This document shows, in pieces, positions 1-5,566 of a stretch of 5,566 bases of DNA. Under the pieces are notes generated by a model. That model was not told the origin of the DNA. It saw nothing but the letters and a program-made list of their open reading frames with translations, and did not search any database. Source of the DNA: Flavobacteriaceae bacterium (GTDB taxonomy: Bacteria > Bacteroidota > Bacteroidia > Flavobacteriales > Flavobacteriaceae); assembly GCA_008081175.1 (NCBI GenBank), contig VMCW01000177.1:1-5566 (forward strand), in the 5' to 3' direction. Position numbers and translations under genes: made by a program. Position 1 is the first letter of the stretch. Every line of letters starts with the position of its first letter.

Positions 1-26
1 AAGTTAGAAATACCGACGAGGTATAA
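1..26 (+). CDS. actB: Probable C-terminal end of ActB, ACIII iron-sulfur subunit (partial)
   Basis: Only the last few codons of an upstream gene could lie here. Read from base 3, the frame gives VRNTDEV and ends at a TAA at 24-26, 17 bases before the actC start. That spacing fits the tight packing of the rest of the operon. The other two frames stop at 5-7 and at 70-72, the latter running 29 bases into actC. In Bacteroidota the gene directly before actC is actB, a large periplasmic protein with iron-sulfur and molybdopterin-like domains, so the identity comes from gene order and not from a recognisable domain. The frame choice is an inference; eight residues are too few to prove it. Confidence 0.4.
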
Positions 27-43
27 TTTTAGAATTAAAGAAT

Positions 44-1429
44 ATGGCATCGCATTACGAAGCACCCATTAGAAAACCACTAGTCACAGGAGACAAGTCC
101 TATCATGACGTTACTGTGGATGTTGCCGCTCCTGTAGAAGGAGTTGCAAACAAGCAGTGGTGGATTGTTTTTGGAATTGCATTAACTGCTTTCTTATGGG
201 GAGTGGGTTGCATTATCTATACCATTTCAACAGGAATTGGTACGTGGGGTCTCAACAAGACAGTAGGTTGGGCTTGGGACATCACCAATTTTGTATGGTG
301 GGTAGGAATTGGTCACGCAGGGACATTGATTTCTGCAGTACTTCTTTTATTCCGACAAAAATGGCGTATGGCCATCAACCGCTCTGCAGAGGCAATGACC
401 ATATTTTCAGTTATTCAAGCTGGTTTATTTCCGATCATTCACATGGGCCGTCCCTGGTTGGCGTATTGGGTACTTCCTATTCCTAACGGTTTTGGTTCTC
501 TTTGGGTGAATTTTAATTCTCCTTTGCTTTGGGATGTATTTGCGATTTCCACTTATTTGTCGGTATCCTTAGTTTTTTGGTGGACAGGTCTTTTACCGGA
601 TTTTGCTATGATTCGCGATCGTGCAGTACTTCCTTTTCAAAAGAAAATATACAGTTTGTTGAGCTTTGGCTGGACTGGAAGAGCAAAAGATTGGCAACGT
701 TTTGAAGAAGTTTCTCTGGTTCTTGCTGGTTTGGCAACACCACTAGTACTTTCTGTACATACCATCGTATCTTTTGACTTTGCTACTTCCGTTATTCCAG
801 GATGGCACACCACTATTTTCCCGCCTTATTTTGTGGCAGGAGCAATTTTTTCTGGTTTTGCGATGGTGAATACGCTACTGATTATAATGCGTAAAGTTTC
901 CAATTTGGAAGACTACATCACAATCCAGCACATTGAGTTGATGAATATTGTGATAATGATTACAGGATCTATAGTAGGGGTTGCCTATATAACAGAACTT
1001 TTCATCGCATGGTATTCAGGAGTAGAATACGAACAATACGCCTTTTTGAATCGCGCTACAGGACCTTACTGGTGGGCCTACTGGTCGATGATGACCTGTA
1101 ATGTGTTTTCTCCACAGTTTATGTGGTTCAAAAAACTGAGAACTTCCATTATGTTCTCCTTTATCATTTCAATAGTAGTTAACATCGGAATGTGGTTTGA
1201 GCGGTTTGTAATCATCGTTACATCTTTGCATAGAGACTATATCCCATCCTCTTGGACGATGTTCTCTCCTACTTTTGTCGATATAGGTATTTTTATAGGA
1301 ACGATAGGATTCTTTTTTGTACTGTTCCTTCTGTATGCTAGAACCTTCCCTGTTATTGCACAGGCAGAGGTTAAAACGATTTTAAAATCTTCTGGAGAGA
1401 AGTACAAAAAATTAAGAGACAGTAAGTAA
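44..1429 (+). CDS. actC: ActC, NrfD/PsrC-like membrane subunit of alternative complex III
   Basis: This is a 461-residue polytopic membrane protein of the NrfD/PsrC family. In ACIII, ActC sits under the iron-sulfur subunit ActB and is the main candidate for binding and oxidising menaquinol at the periplasmic side. About ten hydrophobic helices can be seen, near residues 39-60, 81-103, 116-134, 160-180, 223-243, 261-282, 300-323, 343-363, 367-390 and 411-431. Polar residues within or beside helices, typical of a quinol/proton pocket in this family, include His91, His133 (in PIIHMGRPW), Asp164, His239, Asp245 and Glu319. Their roles here are inferred. The hydrophilic N-terminus (residues 1-36) starts MASHYEAPIRKPLV, the usual start in flavobacterial homologues, so the ATG at 44 is well supported. 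It is preceded by an A-rich leader with no Shine-Dalgarno site. The length is normal and the frame is intact. The stop overlaps the actD start by one base (TAATG). Confidence 0.95.
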   Translation: MASHYEAPIRKPLVTGDKSYHDVTVDVAAPVEGVANKQWWIVFGIALTAFLWGVGCIIYTISTGIGTWGLNKTVGWAWDITNFVWWVGIGHAGTLISAVLLLFRQKWRMAINRSAEAMTIFSVIQAGLFPIIHMGRPWLAYWVLPIPNGFGSLWVNFNSPLLWDVFAISTYLSVSLVFWWTGLLPDFAMIRDRAVLPFQKKIYSLLSFGWTGRAKDWQRFEEVSLVLAGLATPLVLSVHTIVSFDFATSVIPGWHTTIFPPYFVAGAIFSGFAMVNTLLIIMRKVSNLEDYITIQHIELMNIVIMITGSIVGVAYITELFIAWYSGVEYEQYAFLNRATGPYWWAYWSMMTCNVFSPQFMWFKKLRTSIMFSFIISIVVNIGMWFERFVIIVTSLHRDYIPSSWTMFSPTFVDIGIFIGTIGFFFVLFLLYARTFPVIAQAEVKTILKSSGEKYKKLRDSK

Positions 1430-1959
1430 TGAGTAGTAACAAAGTAATACACGCCCTTTACGACGATGACGACACGCTCTTAAGCGCAGTCAAAACAATT
1501 CGTTCAGAGAAGCATCACATTGAGGAAGTCTATACTCCTTTTCCTGTTCATGGACTAGACAAGGCTTTAGGACTGGAAGATACTCGCATAGCAATTATGG
1601 CTTTTATCTACGGGTGCATCGGTCTTACTGTAGCTGTAGTAATGATGAATTTCATCATGATTCAAGACTGGCCACAAAACATCGGTGGAAAACCCAGTTT
1701 TTCTTACCTAGAAAACATGCCAGCCTTTGTGCCCGTCATGTTTGAAATGACTGTATTTTTTGCTGCTCACCTGATGGTAATAACTTTCTATATGAGGAGT
1801 AAGTTATGGCCCTTTAAAAAAGCAGAAAACCCAAATCCACTGACAACGGATGATAAATTTTTAGTAGAAATCGAACTCCACGATAACGAAAAAGAGTTAA
1901 CCAGTCTTTTAAAAAAATCGGGAGCGATAGATGTATCCATTATAGAAAAGCAAGAATAG
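1429..1959 (+). CDS. actD: ActD, DUF3341-family membrane subunit of alternative complex III
   Basis: This 176-residue protein has the DUF3341 layout. A soluble N-terminal domain (residues 1-50, containing the acidic patch YDDDDTLLSAV) is followed by two membrane helices near residues 53-76 and 98-121, and by a charged C-terminal tail (122-176). The tail, with the segment DKFLVEIELHDNEKELTSLL, resembles a small alpha-beta fold. ActD is a structural subunit of ACIII that packs against ActC and ActF. It has no cofactor motif, and none is seen here. The loop between the helices (about 77-97) contains QDWPQNIGGKPSFSY, a proline/glycine-rich segment typical of the family. Its ATG overlaps the actC stop by one base, and its TAG is followed at once by the actE ATG, so translation of the three genes is probably coupled. 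The sequence is complete, with no sign of disruption. Confidence 0.92.
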   Translation: MSSNKVIHALYDDDDTLLSAVKTIRSEKHHIEEVYTPFPVHGLDKALGLEDTRIAIMAFIYGCIGLTVAVVMMNFIMIQDWPQNIGGKPSFSYLENMPAFVPVMFEMTVFFAAHLMVITFYMRSKLWPFKKAENPNPLTTDDKFLVEIELHDNEKELTSLLKKSGAIDVSIIEKQE

Positions 1960-2508
1960 ATGAGGTATAAAATTCTTTTGGTAAGTATTGTTATTGCTCT
2001 TGGCTTTCAGTCTTGTGCAGATCCTTCCCGACCTAACTATCAATATTTCCCCAATATGTATGAACCTGTAGGTTATGAAACCTATGCAGATTCTGATGCT
2101 TTTGCTAATGGTATTGAAGCACAAGTTCCTGTGGAAGGAACCGTTGCTCGCGGCTGGGAACCTTATGACTATCCCGACACAAATGAAGGTTATGAAGACG
2201 CAAAAGCGAATCTAACTTCACCCCTAGAAAGCACACAGGAAAATCTAGCAGTAGGTAAAGAATTGTACGGGGTTTATTGTGCAGTATGTCATGGAGCTAA
2301 AGGTGATGGTCAAGGCATCTTGATGACAAGAGAAAAGTTTTTAGGTGTACCCAGTTATGCCGATAGAGAGATTACCCCTGGTAGTATATATCATGTATTG
2401 ATGTATGGTAAAAATGCAATGGGGTCACATGCGGGCCAGGTGAACGCCGAAGAACGTTGGCAAATAGCACAGCATGTAATGGAATTAAGAAGTAAGCTTG
2501 TTAACTAA
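1960..2508 (+). CDS. actE: ActE, lipoprotein mono-heme cytochrome c subunit of alternative complex III
   Basis: This is a 182-residue exported cytochrome c. The N-terminus (MRYK, a hydrophobic stretch, then FQSC) is a lipoprotein signal peptide with Cys19 as the predicted lipidated residue. This fits the known membrane anchoring of ActE by an acylated N-terminal cysteine. Residues 20-90 form a Tyr-, Pro- and Asp-rich linker. The heme domain follows at about 95-180, with one heme c attachment motif, CAVCH at residues 107-111 (bases 2278-2292). Met154, in MYGKNAMGSHA, is the likely distal axial ligand. ActE is the probable route by which electrons leave ACIII toward the oxidase CuA site; ActA carries the other c-type hemes in this complex. 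The start codon directly abuts the actD stop. Residues just after Cys19 (ADPSRP) do not look like the acidic/lysine surface-export signal of Bacteroidota lipoproteins, so retention on the periplasmic face of the inner membrane is expected. Confidence 0.94.
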   Translation: MRYKILLVSIVIALGFQSCADPSRPNYQYFPNMYEPVGYETYADSDAFANGIEAQVPVEGTVARGWEPYDYPDTNEGYEDAKANLTSPLESTQENLAVGKELYGVYCAVCHGAKGDGQGILMTREKFLGVPSYADREITPGSIYHVLMYGKNAMGSHAGQVNAEERWQIAQHVMELRSKLVN

Positions 2509-2511
2509 CGT

Positions 2512-3900
2512 ATGGAAAATAAAATAATGTACACGTTTCCAAATAAACTTAGAAATCTTGCGATTGCCTTTATGGTTATTGGTTTTTTAGGTCTTACCTA
2601 TGGGTTTTTAAGTGCACCTGCAACCCTTGAAGAATCTAAGGCTATTGTTGCTGCAAGCCACAGTGATGGTCATGGAACAAGTCATGAAGAAGCTTCTCAT
2701 GATCCACAAGAAACTAATGCAGTTGAAGTACAAGCAGGACATCATGAAGATGCTGCAGCTTCTCACTCAACGTCAACAGAAGAGGGACATGATGTAGATC
2801 ATGACGAGCATGTTTTTCATCAGCTGAGCAATAAACCTTGGGCTGCACTTTATGTGGCTGCCTTTTTCTTCTTTATGATTGCGCTTGGAGTTCTTGCATT
2901 TTACGCTATTCAGCGTGCCGCTCAAGCAGGGTGGTCTCCTGTATTATACCGTGTAATGGAAGGAATTACAGCATATCTTCTCCCAGGAGGAATCGTTGTA
3001 ATTGTGATTTTGGTACTTTCTACACTGCATTTAAACCATCTCTTTATCTGGATGGATCCTGAAGTTGTGGCACACGACAAACTAATAGCTGGAAAAACAG
3101 GCTTTTTAAACGCTCCATTCTTTTTAACTCGTGCAGTGATTTTCTTGTCTGGATGGGTATTGTACCGTTATTTTTCCAGAAAATTTTCTTTGGCTCAGGA
3201 TAGTGCTACAGACCTTTCCAACCACAAAAAGAACTTTAGAATTTCAGCAGCTTTTCTGGTATTTTATATCGTGACAGAATCCATCATGTCATGGGATTGG
3301 ATCATGTCTATAGATCCACACTGGTTTAGTACTTTGTTCGGCTGGTATGTGTTTGCCAGTATGTTTGTATCGGGTATTACCACCATTGCTATGGTTACTA
3401 TTTATTTGAAATCCAAGGGATATCTAGAATTTGTAAATGACTCACACATTCACGACTTGGGTAAATTCATGTTCGGTATCAGTGTGTTCTGGACCTATTT
3501 GTGGTTCTCCCAATTCATGTTGATTTGGTATTCCAATATCCCTGAAGAGGTAACCTATTTTATCACTAGAATTGAAGATTACAACCTACCTTTCTTTGGT
3601 ATGTTGGTAATGAACTTCATCTTTCCTTTATTGATTTTAATGAATAGTGATTACAAGCGAGTGAATTACTTCATCGTTATGGCAGGGATTGTCATTCTTT
3701 TAGGACATTATATGGATGTCTTTAATATGATCATGCCCTCTGCAGTGGGCGACCAGTGGTTTATAGGAGCTCCTGAAATAGGAGGGTTCTTCTTTTTCTT
3801 AGGGCTTTTTATTTTCATTGTATTTAAAGAACTGACAAAAGCACCTTTATTGGCAAAAGGGGATCCATATATGGGTGAAAGTGAACGTTTTCATTATTAG
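2512..3900 (+). CDS. actF: ActF, large membrane subunit of alternative complex III (NrfD-like)
   Basis: This is a 462-residue polytopic membrane protein, the second NrfD-type subunit of ACIII and a structural relative of ActC. It packs beside ActC and may provide a proton path; direct quinol oxidation by ActF is not established. About ten helices are visible, near residues 14-34, 109-131, 154-176, 202-222, 245-262, 275-298, 316-340, 360-377, 384-402 and 422-438. Between the first two lies a hydrophilic loop with 11 histidines at residues 50-103. The positive residues before helix 1 (Lys12, Arg14) place this loop on the periplasmic side. Polar residues in or next to helices include Glu256, Asp262, His270 and His399. 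Two starts are possible: the ATG at 2512, and an in-frame ATG at 2527 that gives the flavobacterial-style N-terminus MYTFPNKLR and has a more A-rich leader (gaaaataaaata). The second may be the true start. The gene begins three bases after actE ends. Confidence 0.93.
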   Translation: MENKIMYTFPNKLRNLAIAFMVIGFLGLTYGFLSAPATLEESKAIVAASHSDGHGTSHEEASHDPQETNAVEVQAGHHEDAAASHSTSTEEGHDVDHDEHVFHQLSNKPWAALYVAAFFFFMIALGVLAFYAIQRAAQAGWSPVLYRVMEGITAYLLPGGIVVIVILVLSTLHLNHLFIWMDPEVVAHDKLIAGKTGFLNAPFFLTRAVIFLSGWVLYRYFSRKFSLAQDSATDLSNHKKNFRISAAFLVFYIVTESIMSWDWIMSIDPHWFSTLFGWYVFASMFVSGITTIAMVTIYLKSKGYLEFVNDSHIHDLGKFMFGISVFWTYLWFSQFMLIWYSNIPEEVTYFITRIEDYNLPFFGMLVMNFIFPLLILMNSDYKRVNYFIVMAGIVILLGHYMDVFNMIMPSAVGDQWFIGAPEIGGFFFFLGLFIFIVFKELTKAPLLAKGDPYMGESERFHY

Positions 3901-3921
3901 TAAACTTAATTGACGAGATAA

Positions 3922-4986
3922 ATGAATATAGTTTTGATATTTACTGTTCTAATTCTAATTGCGATTGCAATTTGGCAAGTAACTAAAATTTTTGAGCTTT
4001 CTCAAGGGAAGAAAGTAGCTACTCAAATTGCAGAAGACAATGACAATAGTTTGAACGGTAAGCTTATGTTGGCTTTCCTCTTCTTCATCTATGGAATTAC
4101 CATTTTCTCCTTTTGGAAGTATGGAGATGTATTATTGCCCACAGCAGCATCAGAGCACGGATCAGAATACGATACCTTAATGTGGATATCTTTCGCGATC
4201 ATCTTTTTTGTACAAACCATTACTCAAGCTCTTCTTCATTATTTTTCATACAAATACAGAGGTGAAAAAGGAAAAAAAGCCCTTTTTTATGCTGACAATG
4301 ACAAGCTAGAAGCCATTTGGACCATTATACCTGTAATTACATTAGCAGGACTTATTCTTTATGGTCTTTATACTTGGACCGACATTATGACTGTGGAAGA
4401 AAATGACGAAGCTCTCATTGTTGAGCTTTATGCCCAGCAGTTTAACTGGAAAGCACGCTATGCAGGAGAGGACGGCGTTCTAGGTGATGCTAATGTTCGT
4501 TTTTTACAAGATTTTGATGGAAAAAATTTAGTGGGAATCGATGCTACTGACCCCAACGGTTTTGATGATGTTGTGGTTCAAGAGCTGCACCTGCCTGTAG
4601 GTAGGGAAGTGATTTTTAAAATGCGTTCTCAAGATGTTCTGCATTCAGCTTACATGCCTCATTTTAGAGCACAAATGAACTGTGTTCCCGGGATGATCAC
4701 CGAGTTTGCCTTTACGCCAAACAAGACCACTGAAATGATGCGTCAGGACCCAGATGTTGTGGCTAAAGTCAAAAAGATCAACAAACTACGAGCAGAAAAA
4801 AGTAGAGAGCTAGAAGCAAAGGGAGATACAGCACTAGATCCCTATGAATTTGATTTTCTTTTACTTTGTAATAAAATTTGTGGTGCTTCACATTACAACA
4901 TGCAAATGAAAATAATCGTGGAAACACCAGAAGAATACGCCAAATGGATGGCTGATCAACAAACCTTTGCAGAAGTCATTCAATAA
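3922..4986 (+). CDS. coxB: Cytochrome c oxidase subunit II with CuA site
   Basis: This 354-residue subunit carries the dinuclear CuA centre that receives electrons from cytochrome c or directly from ACIII and passes them to heme a in subunit I. Four hydrophobic segments are visible (about residues 3-21, 47-65, 87-107 and 131-151); the last two match the usual two-helix hairpin, and the first two are extra. The cupredoxin domain covers about 163-335. CuA ligands are intact: His241 (VLHSAYMPHF), Cys316, Cys320, His324 and Met327 in CNKICGASHYNM (bases 4867-4902). Three oddities stand out. Lys318 stands where most families have Glu. Residues 270-310 form a charged, probably helical insertion that stretches the His-to-Cys spacing from about 35 to 75. 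The aromatic motif reads QQFNW (Phe174), not QWYW. Two tandem TAA codons end the gene. It starts 21 bases after actF, probably within the same transcript. Confidence 0.95.
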   Translation: MNIVLIFTVLILIAIAIWQVTKIFELSQGKKVATQIAEDNDNSLNGKLMLAFLFFIYGITIFSFWKYGDVLLPTAASEHGSEYDTLMWISFAIIFFVQTITQALLHYFSYKYRGEKGKKALFYADNDKLEAIWTIIPVITLAGLILYGLYTWTDIMTVEENDEALIVELYAQQFNWKARYAGEDGVLGDANVRFLQDFDGKNLVGIDATDPNGFDDVVVQELHLPVGREVIFKMRSQDVLHSAYMPHFRAQMNCVPGMITEFAFTPNKTTEMMRQDPDVVAKVKKINKLRAEKSRELEAKGDTALDPYEFDFLLLCNKICGASHYNMQMKIIVETPEEYAKWMADQQTFAEVIQ

Positions 4987-5007
4987 TAAATATAAAACAG
5001 AAAAGAT

Positions 5008-5566
5008 ATGTCAACAGCAGCAGCACACATAGAAGAGGATCACGGGCATCATCACAAGGAAACTTTTGTAACTAAATACATATTTAGTCAGGATCACAAA
5101 ATGATCTCTAAGCAGTATTTAATTACAGGCTTATTTATGGGAATTATAGGGATAGCTATGTCTCTTTTATTCCGTTTGCAATTGGCCTGGCCGGAGCAGC
5201 CCTTTGGTGTTTTTGAAGTTCTCCTAGGCAAATGGGCACCAGATGGTGTTATGGACCCAAATGTTTATCTAGCTTTGGTTACCATTCACGGAACCATCAT
5301 GGTCTTTTTTGTATTGACAGCTGGACTAAGCGGAACATTCAGTAACCTATTAATTCCATTACAGATTGGAGCACGAGATATGGCCTCTGGACTGTTGAAT
5401 ATGATCTCTTTTTGGTTGTTTTTCCTCTCCAGTGTCATCATGGTGATTTCACTTTTTGTTGAGGCAGGTCCTGCAGCTGCAGGTTGGACAATCTATCCAC
5501 CGCTTTCAGCACTACCACAAGCCCAACCTGGTTCAGGTATGGGGATGACACTATGGTTGGTTTCTA
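5008..5566 (+). CDS. coxA: Cytochrome c oxidase subunit I, N-terminal part (cut by window edge)
   Basis: The first 186 codons of the heme-copper oxidase catalytic subunit are present, and the frame is still open at the window edge. The product reduces oxygen to water at the heme a3-CuB site and pumps protons. The start MSTAAAHIEEDHGHHHK is the natural one, 21 bases after coxB, with the A-rich leader aaaacagaaaagat. A His-rich N-terminal tail leads into YIFSQDHKMISKQYL, a conserved lead-in to helix 1 (about 37-55). His94, in TIHGTIMVFF, is one axial ligand of low-spin heme a. Helix 2 spans about 88-107 and helix 3 about 128-150. The proton D-channel entrance is conserved: Asp124 in GARDMA, with Asn113 and Asn131 at the spacing of Asn121, Asp132 and Asn139 in the Rhodobacter enzyme. 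This argues for a type A pumping oxidase. The CuB histidines and the helix-6 Glu lie beyond the window, so the exact subtype cannot be settled. Confidence 0.96.
   Translation, partial: MSTAAAHIEEDHGHHHKETFVTKYIFSQDHKMISKQYLITGLFMGIIGIAMSLLFRLQLAWPEQPFGVFEVLLGKWAPDGVMDPNVYLALVTIHGTIMVFFVLTAGLSGTFSNLLIPLQIGARDMASGLLNMISFWLFFLSSVIMVISLFVEAGPAAAGWTIYPPLSALPQAQPGSGMGMTLWLVS

Noticed and set aside
22..31. TATAATTTTA resembling a promoter -7 box before actC
   Set aside because: It resembles the Bacteroidota TAnnTTTG element, but no TTG-type upstream element can be seen in the few bases available, and it lies inside or just after the end of actB within a tight operon.
157..486. Plus-strand frame of 109 codons inside actC
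   Set aside because: It is an out-of-frame reading of a conserved NrfD-family gene; its product is rich in Cys, His and Ser/Arg as expected from frame-shifted membrane-protein codons.
1237..1452. 71-codon open frame on the minus strand across the end of actC
   Set aside because: It lies opposite a strongly conserved coding region, its product matches no family I recognise, and it has no promoter or leader. It is an antisense shadow.
1909..2124. 71-codon minus-strand frame across the actD/actE junction
   Set aside because: It is opposite the ActE signal peptide and linker and has no support of its own; the composition looks like reversed coding sequence.
2659..2820. His-rich region of ActF as a tandem DNA repeat
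   Set aside because: The histidine codons recur irregularly with no fixed period at the DNA level, so it is low-complexity protein sequence and not a tandem repeat.
2612..3062. Two out-of-frame plus-strand frames (2612-2797 and 2838-3062) inside actF
   Set aside because: The first is the His-rich loop read in another frame (Met/Leu/Lys/Gln-rich); the second is a frame-shifted membrane segment. Neither has a plausible leader or family.
3901..3921. Possible terminator or promoter between actF and coxB
   Set aside because: The 21 bases hold no inverted repeat with a T-run and no recognisable promoter pair; they look like an ordinary A/T-rich leader.
4987..5007. Possible regulatory site between coxB and coxA
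   Set aside because: It is only a second in-frame TAA followed by an A-rich leader; no stem-loop or operator-like repeat is visible.

Overview
The window is a compact, single-strand stretch of a respiratory operon. All genes lie on the + strand, with gaps of at most about 20 bases. The protein sequences match the alternative complex III (ACIII, quinol:cytochrome c/oxidase oxidoreductase) and aa3-type cytochrome c oxidase genes of Bacteroidota, most like marine Flavobacteriaceae. The reasons are the NrfD-like ActC sequence, a DUF3341-type ActD, a lipoprotein mono-heme ActE, a His-rich ActF, a long CoxB with extra membrane segments, A/T-rich DNA, and A-rich leaders without clear Shine-Dalgarno sites. 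A genus cannot be fixed from this window.

Layout: bases 1-26 probably hold the last codons of actB (the iron-sulfur/molybdopterin-like subunit). They are followed by actC (44-1429), actD (1429-1959, overlapping actC by one base), actE (1960-2508, immediately abutting actD), actF (2512-3900), coxB (3922-4986) and the first 186 codons of coxA (5008 to the window edge). No intergenic space is long enough to hold another gene. I see no tRNA, rRNA, mobile element, CRISPR array, convincing internal promoter or terminator.

How the genes work together: ActC and ActF are the large membrane subunits. ActC is the probable menaquinol-oxidising partner of the upstream iron-sulfur subunit. ActD is a small two-helix membrane subunit and ActE is a membrane-tethered mono-heme cytochrome c. 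Electrons from menaquinol pass through the iron-sulfur and heme subunits to the CuA centre of CoxB and then to heme a and the heme a3-CuB site of CoxA. The unbroken run from ACIII genes to oxidase genes fits the ACIII-aa3 supercomplex known from Flavobacterium johnsoniae.

This is a known type of system and I do not think the window holds a novel one. The points most worth a second look are in CoxB: a Lys replacing the usual Glu inside the CuA motif, a roughly 40-residue charged insertion in the CuA domain, Phe in place of the usual electron-entry Trp, and two extra N-terminal membrane segments. A His-rich periplasmic loop in ActF is the other.
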